Assembly (NCBI GenBank): GCA_035235625.1
Contig: CP141141.1
Location: forward strand, 23,061,968-23,125,967
Direction of reading: 5' to 3'
DNA length: 64,000 bases
Source: Saururus chinensis
Taxonomy: Eukaryota > Streptophyta > Magnoliopsida > Piperales > Saururaceae
Both the position numbers and the translations under genes were made by a program. The notes under the pieces were generated by a model, which saw only the letters and a program-made list of their open reading frames with translations, was not told the DNA's origin and ran no database searches. Within the stretch, counting starts at the first letter, position 1. The number at the start of each line of letters is the position of its first letter. Shown piece after piece: positions 36,292 through 47,835 of the stretch.

Positions 36292-36530
36292 GGCTCTCCA
36301 TGCTTCTTCCATTGCACTACTCTTCGTTTTGCCCGTTGTAGAAAAATCTTTCATCGGATCGGAGCTCTCCATTTCTCCAGAAAAACTTCCATTGGACCAA
36401 TGGAAGACTGCCACTCTCCATTTCGCCCACTGAGGAAAACTTCCATAGCACCTCCGCTCTCCATTTTGCCCTGTAAGAAAACCTTTCATCAGACCAACGT
36501 AAGACCACCGCTCTCCATTTCGCCAGTGCT
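36292..36530. repeat. CTCTCCATTT repeats inside the hAT element
   Basis: Five loosely tandem units, each starting CTCTCCATTTYGCC or CTCTCCATGC and containing AAAACTTCCAT or a variant, spaced about 43-72 bp. A 98-codon minus-strand open frame here is only a by-product of the repeats. Confidence 0.6.
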
Positions 36531-37015
36531 CTAATTCTCTTATCAAATTTGTTTCATTTAGTTCTATCATCTAATTTGTTTTGTTATTTAATTTGTTCTA
36601 TCACCTAATTTGTTTTGTTACTGAATTTATTCTCTTTGCCTCTGTTAATTCTCAATTTTGGTTCTTTCATGGTCTGTTTTTGTCTTGGGGTGGGTTGGTC
36701 ATGTGAAAATGCTACTGAAGGTGTTATTCCCTTTTCATGCTTATTTTTTTTTCTACGCTAGTTGATAGACTTAAGTTCCCTTTTCAGGCTTTATTTTTCG
36801 TCTATAGATGGGTTGGATTATGCATATACTCTGATGATTGTTGACCTCAATTCATGTTATGTTCTTTTAGTCCAGTCGTGTGTTTGGTTGGGTGGAATTT
36901 GTACTGAAGGTTTCATTCTTTCTATGCTTTGTTTTCATTCTACGCCTTGGTGGATTGAAACTCGATTGTCCTAAGTGAAATCAAGTAATTGCTTGTGCAT
37001 GGTCTAGTATATAGA

Positions 37016-37396
37016 TGTTGTGCACGATGACCAGTTTCCCAGAGGTCTCACCTAGACTATACTCTATTGCTTTCATTTAGTTGCATTGAACTATTTAGTA
37101 TTGTAATAGTTTAGTATTTACTTTGGTTTGGTATTTAGGTATAAAACTGTGTTGGTTCAGTTAGTGGCCCGGGCTAGCCGACCCACTAACTGACACGTTC
37201 ACCTAGGGAACCGGCCGGCCTAGGTTGGGTTGGCACGACTCCCTAGGGGACTGGTCGTCCCCTATATGGGGTGGCCCTCTCTTGTTTGAGACTATGCAAT
37301 TGAAAGTATTCTGATTTCCTCCCCTTTCTTCTTTCCTTCTCCCCTTTCACTGCCTAGATCTCCTAGGTACCGATTGTGCCTTTATCGGGCACATCA
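37016..37396 (+). mobile_element. Solo LTR of the Reina-like family inside the hAT element
   Basis: Runs from TGTTGTGCACGATG to GGGCACATCA and is the reverse of the Reina-like LTRs at 9872 and 18458. It is flanked by the perfect duplication ATAGA (37011-37015 and 37397-37401). A CCTATATGGGG TATA-like site lies near 37275. Confidence 0.9.
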
Positions 37397-37401
37397 ATAG
37401 A

Positions 37402-38640
37402 CTTCTTCTTTAACTTTAAAAATGTAAGTAGGTGAATTTTAGAACCAACTCAATGAGAATCTTTAAGATTTTTTAAAAGAGAAAGTACTCTAATGACGTT
37501 CTGGGAATTCCTTGGGCTTTTCCCATTCACTATAATGCCAAGCAGAAGGTCGTTGTCATGATATGAACATCTTCACATTTGACTCTTTTTCATTTATTTC
37601 CCATTTTTCCTCGTGTATGTTCTGCTATTAATCCCATTTTTTGGTTTGGGCATGGATTTTAATGTCTTAATTGTTCTCTTCAAACTATGTTTTGAAATGA
37701 TTTGTTTTGATAAATGTTTACCATTTGAGTGAGTATGGAAAGTCTTATTTGCATCACTTTTATTTTTGTGAATTCTAATATACGAAGCACACATTAGAGA
37801 TCTTATAAACTCATGTGCACACTTAGTGTGCGAAAGATTAACTATATGAAGAGAAGAAAGAAATATGTCTGAACTTATGGAAGAATGCTATTCAGAATCA
37901 GTATAATATTCGTGTGAAATTTTGAGCAGAATGAAGAAGCTAAAGTCAAGAGATTCTAAAGCAGATTTTGCAAGAAGGTTCAAGCTAGGTTCTTCTGTTC
38001 CCCAGGAAAGAAATAATGCTCCAAGATGTAAACATCTTATCTTTTCTCATATTTTACTTTTGTATTCAGGTGACTAAAACTCATTTATTTTTGCAAATAC
38101 TTGGCTATCTCCTTGTGAATGCTTTACCTTGTGCAGAAATTAAAGATGCAAGGCAGAAGAGTTCACTCACAAGTTGTCAAAGCCAGTGGGGGAATTGGCC
38201 CCAGCTGATCTAAGATCACCTCTTTTAAATATTGGTTACTGATTACATTTTTTATCACTATAAGCTCTTGGATCCAACAATGTTTCTTATAGCTCAGCCT
38301 TTCTTTTTACACTTATTTACTACGATTTATTTAACATTGTTCTGGATTAAATGGGGTTGGGCATAGAAATGCATTTACTGGATTGTCAAAGCTGACTGAG
38401 GAAGTGACCACAATTGGCATTGAGTCACCCTTTTTATTTGCTGGATTTCCAAGGATGGGTGTGGACTGTACTACTAGTTTAAAAATCATAGAAGTATTGT
38501 CTCCTACATTCAACTATACAAATTTGGGCATGTTAAACCCACAGCTACTTGTTTATAACCAAGCACCAAAAGCATTGCACCATCAATGATGAAATAATAT
38601 TTTTTAGTTATATATAATTGTATATAGACTAGAATTATAG
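37402..38640. other. Unrecognised internal sequence of the hAT element
   Basis: This stretch contains two short plus-strand segments that share TTGTCAAAGC and a following block (around 38165 and 38375). The second opens a frame of 68 codons (IESPFLFAGFPRMGVD). No domain is recognised. It may be captured host sequence or the remains of a deleted transposase gene. No transposase motifs were found. Confidence 0.35.
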
Positions 38641-39327
38641 GTCAAAATATAGATTTATCATCTCAGATATGAAGTTAAAAAAAATATATATGGTCTCTTT
38701 TGGCCCGAAAGCCAGTGGCCCGGCCCGTCTAAATTTTGGGTCAGGCCAAAATTTTGGACCTTGCTATGAGCTTTGGGCTGGGCCTGGGCCTGCCTTAGCC
38801 CGTCAGGGCCCGACCCGTTTGCAGCCCTAGTTATGGTATGAATTTAATGGATATGCAGGATGATGTGTAGTTGATACACTTAGATGTTACAGGGTGAATG
38901 TTTTCATCGAGAAATGATTATGTATGAGTTTATATTGAGAATGATTCAAGCAGGATGTAATTATGATAATGAGTTTCATATGTTTACACATGAGGTGTAT
39001 ATGTATTATGAGCTATGGATGAACCCATGATGCATAGGTGACATGATATGTGCTTATAAAATGTGGGTTATAGAATGATATGCAGGTGGCATGACTATGA
39101 GTTGATGGAATATGTTATATATAGCATGATATGCATGTGGCATGACTATGTGTTGATAAAATATGTTATTTATACAGCATTAGAGAAAAAGGGGTAAAAA
39201 CAAGGGGCATTAGAGAGGGGATTAGTTGTGTATAACCACATAGCTACGTGATCAAATAGACAGGTTAGTTAGAGTAGATTCAAACCCCCTAGAGAGCAGT
39301 GAATTTGAAACTGATCTTCCATTTACA

Positions 39328-41124
39328 ATGGGAGACAACAATGCAGAGGCCAAACCCCTTAGGGAGTTATTTTCACCAATTTCTATCAATCCTCCCTCAT
39401 GCATAGTATTGCCTGCTACCACTGCCACACACTTTGAGTTGCAAGCTCAAGTCATTCAACTTCTCCCCACCTTCCATGGTCTTGACAGAGAGTATCCTTA
39501 CATGTATGTAAAGGATTTTCTTGAAATCTGTGCTACATTTAAATTTCAATTTTTTTTATGAGTCGGTCCGTCTACGCTTGTTTCCTTTCTTGTTAAAGGA
39601 CAAAGCTAAGGCATGGTTAAATTCTCTTCCAACAGGGTCTATTAATTCATGGGAGGGACTTGTTAGCAAGTTCCTTTCAAAAAAATTTCCAATGCCTTAA
39701 GTAGAGAGATAGTTGACTTTTGTCAAGAGGAGCATGAAAAATTTTATGAAAGTTGGGAGAGGTTTAAGGATTTGCTTTTGAAGTGTCCCCACCATGGTTT
39801 TGAAACATGGCAGCTTATGCAATACTTTTACAATGGTTTAACTCAAACACACCGCAATATGATTGAATCCATGAACGGTGGGTAATTCTTGAGTCTGAAT
39901 GATGATGCAGCATATAAGTTCTTAGAGGGTTTGTCTGAGAGTTCACAACAATGGGATTTTTCTAGCCATAAAGAAAAACCAACCCAAAATCCTAGGAAAG
40001 GAGGCTTATATGAAATAAGGGAAGGTACTGACATGAAAGCTAGGTTAGACCAACTAACTAGAAAAGTAGAAGCCATGACCCTTGCTAGAAATATAGATTC
40101 CGCCAACCAGATTTAAAATGAAGTGTGTTCTCTGTGTGCAAGTCCAATGCATACTGCTCAAATGTGTCCTTCCATGTTAGGTTATTTTGAGTGCTTTGTT
40201 GAGCAAGCAAATGCACTAAACAATTATGGAAAACCGTTTGGTAGTCCCTTCTCTGAGACATACAATCCAAATTGGCGGAATTATCCAAATTTCTCTTAGA
40301 GGCAAAACCAACCTCCCCTAAATGGAGTAGGGCCACCAATGCCGCAGATGTCCATTCAATTTAATCAGCCCAACCCCTCGTACACCTCTTTTCCCCAATT
40401 AGCTCCTCAAGTTGTTGCACCACCATGTCAACAATCATCACTTGAAGAGTCTCTCAAAACATTCATGCAGTCTACTAACCAGGCCATATTAGAACTTAAA
40501 AATTCTAGTCAAATGAACACTCAAGCCATAGCTATACTAGAAACTCAAATTGGCCAGTTAGCAACTCATATAGGGGAGAGAGAGAAAGGCAAGTTTCCCA
40601 GTCAGCCTATTCCCAACCTTAAAGCTTAAAGGTCAATATGTTGTTAGTAATGCTTCAAGTTCATCACATGACCAGGGACATGTCCAGTCAATTACTCGTC
40701 TTAGATCTGGGTGACAAGTTGACAATCATGTAAAAATGCCTAAAGAAGAGAAAACTGAGAATACAAAGTTAGAAATTGAGAAGCAGGAACCCAATGACTC
40801 CCCACGGTTAGGAGTTTTGTGCCTAAAGCCCCATTTCCTCAAAGACTAGTCAATTCCAAGAAAAATGCACAGTTTGGAGTTATTTTAGAGGTGCTTAAGC
40901 AAGTGCAGATAATTATCTCATTCCTTAATGCTATCCAACAAGTGCCCTCCTATGCTAAATTTTTAAAAGACTTGGTTACAGTTAAGAGGAAAACAAATAT
41001 TTCTAAAAAAGCAATCCTGACAGAGCAAGTCAGCTCTATTATTCAATGCAAATTCCTTGTCAAATATAAGGACTCTGGTTGTCCCTCAAATTCAAGCAAG
41101 ATAGGGGATCATCATATTGAGTAG
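39328..41124 (+). pseudogene. Athila-type gag in the B3 fragment
   Basis: Starts near 39328 (MGDNNAEAKPLREL) and has FELQAQVIQLLPTFHGLDRE, KDKAKAWLNSLPTGS, CWERFK-like SWERFKDLL, LTRKVEAM, an intact zinc knuckle CSLCASPMHTAQMC near 40125-40166, then EESLKTFMQSTNQAILELK and GKFPSQPIPN. It is split by stops at about 39540, 40117, 40300 and 40630. It differs clearly from the minus-strand Athila gag, so this is another lineage or an older insertion. Confidence 0.85.
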
Positions 41125-41127
41125 GCT

Positions 41128-41481
41128 TTGTTAGATTTGGGGGCTACTGTGAATTTATTGTCATATTCTGTGTATGTGCAATTGGGATTGGGAGAGTTGA
41201 AACCTACATCAATGACACTTCAATTAGCTGATAGATCTATAAAAATTCCTCAAGGTGTTGTTGAAGATGTTCTAATTAAGGTTGACAAATTTTACTTTCC
41301 CGTAGACTTTGTAGTTCTTGATACTCAGCCTGTTCAGAATAGTCATGGGCAAATTCATGTTATTTTGGGTCATCCTTTCCTTGCTACATCTAATGCTCTA
41401 ATAAATTGTCGAAATGGAGTGATGAAGCTTTCTTTTGGGAACTTGACATGTAAGTTAAATGTCTTTGATACAAGTAGATAA
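41128..41481 (+). pseudogene. Athila-type protease in the B3 fragment
   Basis: 117 codons open: LDLGATVNLLSYSVYVQLGL with the aspartic DLGA site, SIKIPQGVVEDVLIKVDKF, then ILGHPFLATSNALINCRNG. It closely matches the protease of the minus-strand Athila (GRPFLATSNALINCRNG). The frame dies soon after, and no RT follows. Confidence 0.85.
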
Positions 41482-41639
41482 CCATTAGACTTTGATGATA
41501 TTTTTGAGGCTGACATGATTGAGAGTCTAGTGGATGATGTTTGCCTTTTATTTGTTCTAATGATCCACTAAATATTTGTTTAACTCACTCTGATTTATTA
41601 AGTAGAATTGACGAAGAGAAGATAATTGCTTTAAAGGAC

Positions 41640-43425
41640 CCTTGATGAGTTTAGATGGAGGTGTGTTAGGTTGAAGACGGTAAACTTAGCGCTCTTAGGA
41701 GGCAACCCAATTTTAGGTTTTGATAGTTATTTTGTTTATTTTAGTAGTTAGTGTTTTCATTTTTTCAATTAGTTTTTATTTATTATCTTTGTTGATTGCT
41801 CTAATTTTTATTAGGGTGTGCTTATACGATTCATTATTGATTTACCCTTATGCGATTATGCTTGTGCTTTATTGACCATTTTTCTTTTGATAGTTAGGCC
41901 ATGAGCACGTCAACAGAGGTAATATCTCTTCTTTTTCCTTTATTCTTATCTTAAGCATTGTATTTATCTTCTTGTATACATTGAGGACAATGTTTAGTTT
42001 AGGTTTAGGGGTGTAGAAAGAGATTTTTAATTTTATTTTAGAGTATGTGTTTTAGCTTTAGTAAAAAAAGAAAAAAATTGAAAAAATTAGAATTTTTTTA
42101 TTTTATAATTTTTCTTATTTACATTGATGCTTCTTTTGAATATGTGACTATATTTAATGATATCTGACTATTTAGAACATGTTTATATGACTTAATAGAT
42201 TTAGTGATTTTGAGTTCTGATTACATCATATTGGTTTATTGTGCTCATATTTTGAAAAATTAGAAAGACATTTATCTAAGTAAGAATTCGAGCCCTTGAT
42301 TATAGTCTTACATCTTGGTGGATATCATTGAATCTAAGTAAATATTTTTTTTATGAGAGTAAAACTTTAGCATGATCTAGTAGTATTCAAGTTATCATAA
42401 TAGAATTTTGGGCTTGACTATTCTTATTTTGTAGAACAGTTTAAGACTTTCTGTCATCACAATTAAGGTTGATTGTATAATGTGCTAAGAAGAAGAAAAA
42501 AATGAAAAAAAAAGAGGAAAAAATAGAATTTTTTTTTAAAGAAAACAATAATAATTAAAATCTCTCTATTGAGTAGACCGGGACTTGGTGTGCCCAACTA
42601 AGCATAGGGTATTTGAGTTAAAAGGTACAGTTGACTAATTTATGACATGCATAACCTTGAAGCCTATTTGGTTCAAGTTGTTAAACCTGAGGGGTGCTTT
42701 AACACCTAGTGCCCTGAGCTAACTGGATTGGGAGTCACTGGCCTAACACTTGTTACATGGATCTTATAGAAAGCTTAAGAAGGCTAAGCTTTACACATGT
42801 CATATGAGATGAGCATAAAATTCTAGTAGGACATTATGTAGTTATATCCTAAATGGGTTGTCAGGTGATCTAGGTTGTTTTATTTTTCCAGGAAGGTTTT
42901 GCATGATTCTCTATTATGATATCTTGAAGATGAATGGATGCCAGTGTTTATTTTTTTTAGTGTTAAATTGAAATTGTTGAGGGGACATGAGACACATTGA
43001 GTTGTTCGATTCATGAAATTATTATTGTATAATTACTTGGCAATGTCTGTTTTGAAAAATTATTATTAATGTATGAGTACTTGCCATCAATATGAAGTTG
43101 TCAGAATGAATTAATGTTTTAGAAGAAAATTTGTATTATGTATTACATTTATTTAAAATTGATTTTATTAAATGAAGTCACATGTTTAGGAGGAGTTGAT
43201 CTGTGAATTTTCTGTGGTTTTAATTTTCTTTTAACTTTTTGGTTTTGAATTTTGTGGGTATATTTACTGCAAACCCTCACGAGACTATAACTCGTCCATT
43301 AGTATAAGCTAGGGGTTTAAAGGCTTGTTACATATGCTAAATGCAATCAAGATTTCTTGTAGAAGTGGAGTACTTAGTTTTGTTTTCTATTGTTTTATTT
43401 TAGTTTTGCTCGAGGACTAGCAAAA
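41640..43425 (+). other. Athila 3' non-coding region
   Basis: Long AT-rich, gene-free stretch following the protease, starting near the GGAGGCAACCCA motif. Poly-A-rich runs lie at about 42063-42105 and 42490-42550. The final part resembles the purine-rich approach to a 3' LTR, but the LTR is absent. Confidence 0.55.
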
Positions 43426-44110
43426 ATATGTATGTGGCATGACTATGGTTGATGAGATATGTTATAGATAGTATGACATGCAGGTAGCATGAGTAGATGC
43501 TTATGAAATGTTAATTATGACATAATGCACAGGTGGCACATGTTTATGAGATTATTCCATGATGAATAGGCATAGTGATTAATTATGTGATAAATGTTAT
43601 GTTGATTATGCATGTACTGTTATTGTGAATAGAGCTATCCCCTGTTGAGCTTTAGCTCACCCCTCTTTGTTTGTGTTTTGTTTTGGGGCTACATGTCTTA
43701 CCTTGCAGTTTGTTTAGGATAGCTTTATGTGGAGCATGTGGTTGGTATCAATCATTGAGAGGGGATTCATAAAGATGTTGGGTTATGTTAGCTTGTTTAT
43801 GTCATGTTGAGATTATATACTTGACTCTACTTCACACTCTCTTGTTAGCCATTGTTTGCTTCAACTTATTTTAGCCATGTGTGGGCTTGTTTATGACTAG
43901 TATGTGGGTTTGAGTAGACTAATGTTTTAATTAGTAATAATTTTTTTGCTCATTTTGCTTTTGTACAAAGTATACGTGTGCAACTCCATAGTGTGTTCTA
44001 CCCAAAGAGGGGTTAAGTCTTCTACAATTCAACTCCACTTTGTCGCGCCGCATGCCGCTTCCTCCTTAGACCGGGTTAGGATTGGGGGTGGCATGTGTCA
44101 AGGCATGACA

Positions 44111-44799
44111 ACACCTCCTAGTGGATTTTAGGGTTTCCTCATGGACGTTTCCTTTGTGGGTGGTCTATGGTGGGTTGTGTCATTTGTCACAACATTTCAC
44201 ATGTCTATTAGTCTATGACATTAGGTGGGTTATTAGTTTTCTGAAGGGGAAAACAATGGGAAATTATAATAAGATTGTTCTTGATAAATGGTTAAGTAAA
44301 AACCTAAATAGACTTGCATAAAATATAATGACATTTTGCATATTTATTATTCTTCCATCCTGCTAGGTATTTGTATACTCAGCAACCTGATTTTGTAGGT
44401 TCTTCTTGTGAGAACTAGCGGGATCGGGACCAGGCTTCTAGATTGAGGATGACTTAGCTTTAACAGGATTTAGTTCCATTATTTCAGTATATTTTAGATA
44501 ATTATAATAATGGCATGAGAGCCAGCTTTTTTTAGTTGCTTATTTCCAAACAGATGAACATTTGTAGTTAGATGGATGATTTGCTTATTTATGGATTTTT
44601 GGATACCTTCATGTTATGATATGTTTTGTTATCTGTATTTATGAACGCCAATGATCATGACCTAAATATTTAGTCGATTGATTTGATTTGATAAAAAAAA
44701 ATTCTTGTGAATTACCACATGACCTTTAGTAAAATGAGTTTTAAAACATAAAGTAGCAATACGATATATGATGATGATAACTTCTTGTGATAGCAACAA
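44111..44799. other. Unassigned sequence, probably the LTR that B3 entered
   Basis: No gene supported. The composition and the motif TATTTGTATACTCAGCAACC near 44370 resemble the bend seen in other gypsy LTRs here. It ends where copia RT text begins near 44800. Confidence 0.35.
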
Positions 44800-45470
44800 T
44801 GATCAAAATGACATTAATAAATCCAATATCCTACATGAAACTGTCAAACTTTTGGTACCACTGTCTTGGAGCTTGCTTTAGGCCATATAAGCTCTTAGAC
44901 GACCTACATACCAAGTTCTCTTTGCCCTTCACAACATAACTATGTTGCTAGTGCATATAGATTTCTTCCTCCAAATCACTATGTAGAAAAGTTTTCTTCA
45001 CATCTAGCTACTCTAGATGAAGATCTTTTACTACTACAAGGGACAAGACCATTCTAATGTTAATAATCTTGACAACTTGAGCAAATATCTATGTATAATC
45101 AACTCCACATTTCTGTTTAAAACCCTTGACTACCAATCTAGCCTTAAACCTCTTACTGCCATCTTATTCTTGTTTCAGCATGTAGACCCTCTTGTTATGT
45201 AAGGCCTTCTTACCTTCAAGTAACACAACCATTTCCCAAGTTTGATTAGACATCAATGATTCCATCTCATCATCCATGGCACGCTCCCACTCAACTGAAG
45301 TATCTATTTTATAAGCTTCTTCAATACTTATAAGCTCACCACTATCTATTAGCAACAAATAGTTCAGGCTGGGATTGAAACTTTATTTCTACACACTTGG
45401 AGATGAATCAAAGTTCTTATTTGTATTTCTCTATCTAGAAGAGGTTCACCCTAATAGTATGTACAGGACA
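44800..45470 (-). pseudogene. Copia RT N-terminal half
   Basis: Text runs [89 protein letters not shown], the standard copia RT opening with LDVKTAFLHG-type Asp. It is cut before the YVDD catalytic pair. Stops lie near 45164 and elsewhere. Confidence 0.9.
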
Positions 45471-46298
45471 AACTTAGTCTAATCAACCTGCTCACCTTCT
45501 TGGTCATCCTGACTGTCTGGCATGCTAGTCTCTAGAACACCTGCACCCTCAATATCTAGAAGGGAGACACTAGGTGTGTAGTCAACAACAAGTTCAACAA
45601 TTTTTTTAGCAATTTTCTTCCCCTTTTGTTGAACTAGGTGGTGCTTATAGAGTTTAGTCTCATGGAACACCACCTCTATGCTTCAAACCACCTTCTTTTG
45701 GACTAGGTCCCATAACTTGTACCCAAAGCTGTCTCCACCATAGCCAAGAAAATAACACTGTTGGATTTAGAATCCAACTTTCCTCGCTTCTTTGCCTATT
45801 TGTAACCAAATATTCATAAATGGTCAAAAGAAACCTCATTCTTCATCCATGCTTCCTTTGGAATCCTGCCATCCATGATGGGGACCTATTGATCAAATAC
45901 GCTACAACATCAATACCATAGGTCTAGAGCATGGACGATAGACTACAATGGACTCTCATGTTATGCGCCCTTCCTAGAAGAGTCTGATTCATCCTCTCAA
46001 CAACACCATTCTGGCTAGGCTTCCTGGGTGTGATCAGTAACCTGTGAATTTCATGTTAGTCACAGAATGACTGAATTCTCTGGCACAATACTCCCATCAT
46101 TGTTTGAGTTGAGGCGCTTCAACTTTAGTCTTGTCTCACTCTTAACAAGTAATTTCCATTTAACAAATACAAAAAATACATTAAATTTTTGTCTACAAAA
46201 ATAAACCCACAATTTGCAAGAAGCATCATCAATAAAAGTGACAAAATAATATGCACCTCCAATGGGGGGGACCTAGGCTAGCCCCCAAACATCCTTGT
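45471..46298 (-). pseudogene. Copia integrase core and linker
   Basis: GGAYYFVTFIDDAS carries a catalytic-core Asp region, then KLWVYF and LVKSETRLKLKRLNSNN, where the usual RSDNGGE is damaged. Further text includes ESPL-type and FGYK(*)AKKRGKLDSKS pieces and the linker at 45673-45479. Frameshifts are numerous. The N-terminal edge continues at 51097-51057 across A2. Confidence 0.85.
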
Positions 46299-46959
46299 TG
46301 TAACGCCCGAGATTTTCATACATTTTCCATAAAATTCATGGAAAATTTTTATTTTTAAATCGGAGTAAAACTGACGAAATCAAAACCCGTATAAACAGTT
46401 TATAATTTAAAACATCATACGGTTAAACATCGTACCACTAAATCAGATATCCTCAGGCGTCACTCGAAAACAAACGTACGACTAAATCACCATGATCATG
46501 GATTTTCAAATACAAATAACTCCCAGGCATCCCCGAGTACAAGTCCCATAAACAGTCTACTATCTGATCCAAATTAAAAGTCCAGAATATACAAACACTT
46601 AAATCTCACCAAATACATCAGATCGTGGCATCAAATATACTCTCATTAAGTCAAATAAACTTGAGTCAAAGGGGAAACAATCCACCGCAGAAATGAGCAT
46701 CCATCTCCAGGAGCTCTCCAACACAACCTGCAAAAGCCTCCCGAACCGTGGGGCTAAAAAAATAGTAGGGTGAGTATTTTCATACTCAGTAGGAAAATAC
46801 CCAGTAGGGGAAATCCCATAAATGGTGAACTCAATAAGTTCATAAAAACATGCGTCATGCAACACAAACATGAAGCAATCAACATATATCCATCGTACAT
46901 CTGCAAATAATAATGCATAGCACACCAATGAAAGCAAACTTACACAAATACCCTGAATT

Positions 46960-47340
46960 AGGGTCTTATAACTTTCTTGTACCATCGTACACATACTCAA
47001 CACCTTACTCATACTCGTACGACCAAACTCGTACAATCTTACACTTACAGTCCTCGTCCAAATCATATACTTACAATCGTGCTTACAATCATACACTTAC
47101 TATCTTACTCAAAAACTTACACTTACATTCTTACTCCGAATCATCATCTTACAATCGTACTCATATTTATATTCACACAACCTACACCTACTTGTACGAC
47201 CTTAATCGTACAATCATACGCTTACACATAAACGTATTCTTACGTCTTCCTCAGGAGCTTACACTTACACATACTCTGAATCTTACACATACAACTTACT
47301 CAGAATCTGAAGCATACAACATACTCTCACTATCGTACAC
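46960..47340. repeat. CTTACACTTACA-type short repeats in A2
   Basis: Degenerate repeats of ACTTACACTTACA, TACTCATACTCGTACG and similar, the complement of the stretch in A1 (3290-3570) and A3 (60130-60400). Long open frames here are by-products. Confidence 0.65.
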
Positions 47341-47544
47341 AAACTACCGACAACTGAAGCTCATTACAATTAACAAGCTCCAATGTCGGAAAGGAAGGGA
47401 ATGCCACAAGGGCTTCACCTTAACCTTCGGGGAGCAACTAGACGCCATGGACTTTTCCGAAGGCAAGGCACACCTATGCTCATGGGGCACAGGATCAAAC
47501 AGGTAAGAGCAGGTCCATGATACTGCTTACCTGAGCGCACAAAT

Positions 47545-47835
47545 GCCCACTCTTTGGGGCCATACATTGCCAACAAGGGCTATACAGTGCCAACTAAGGG
47601 CAGAAAACATACAGTGCCACTCTTGCGCAAGAATCTTACAGTGCCACTCTTGGGCAGAACATACAGAGCCATCTAGGCAGAAACATACAGAGCCCACGAA
47701 GGGCGGAAACTTACAACGCTCTCAACAGAGCATCAAACATCTGGGCTTAATACAGCACACAGACCAAGCCAAAGCATACATCGCTCTCAACAGAGCATCA
47801 GACGTTTGGTGCACTAAAGCACACAGACAACATCC
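47545..47835. repeat. Short direct repeats in A2
   Basis: Units of about 27-33 bp built on ACAGTGCCACTCTTGGGCAG, followed by two longer units that share CGCTCTCAACAGAGCATCA (near 47715 and 47784). The same modules, in reverse, occur in A1 (2830-3060) and A3 (59715-59935). Confidence 0.65.

Larger units (their letters stand above)
36028..38829. mobile_element. Non-autonomous hAT-type DNA transposon
   Basis: Ends are inverted: TAGGGCTGCAAGAAACACGG at the left and the reverse complement of GACCCGTTTGCAGCCCTA at the right. The flanks carry a perfect 8-bp duplication GTTATGGT (36020-36027 and 38830-38837), the hallmark of hAT insertion. Sub-terminal regions are full of GGGCCGGGC / GCCCGGCCC repeats, as is usual for plant hATs. 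No transposase text is visible. Of 2.8 kb, 381 bp plus a 5-bp duplication belong to a later LTR insertion. Confidence 0.92.
39186..43425 (+). mobile_element. LTR-less Athila-type fragment in B3
   Basis: Plus-strand gag and protease are followed directly by the 3' untranslated part of an Athila element: GGAGGCAACCCAATTTTAG at 41696 and GCTCGAGGACTAGCAAAA near 43410, which in this clade precedes the 3' LTR. RT, RNase H, integrase, LTRs and primer site are all missing. It splits tandem repeats of B3: the units to the left (39040-39180) and right (from 43426) are alike. No clean target duplication was found. Confidence 0.78.
33692..44110 (+). mobile_element. Solo LTR B3 of family B, interrupted twice
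   Basis: It begins TTTAAGATCTC (mutated TGTAAG) and ends GGCATGACA, flanked by GCACC (33687-33691) and ACACC (44111-44115), a 4-of-5 duplication. It is inverted relative to B1 and B2: it shares CCGGTTT near 33712, the TATA region at 34062, the GCCGTTCGA-type array at 34625 and the CTCACCCCTCTTTG stretch near 43660. Subtracting the hAT element and the Athila fragment leaves about 3.4 kb, close to B2. Confidence 0.82.

Noticed and set aside
36274-36570. 98-codon minus-strand frame in the hAT element
   Set aside because: Produced by the CTCTCCATTT repeats (NGERR-, NGEMES-like units). Not a transposase.
38383-38589. 68-codon plus-strand frame in the hAT interior as a captured gene
   Set aside because: Open but unrecognised and too short to call. 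Kept only as part of the unexplained interior.
46913-47506. 197-codon frame rich in Tyr, Thr and Ser in A2
   Set aside because: It is a direct read of the CTTACACTTACA-type repeats. Frames at other offsets are equally open.
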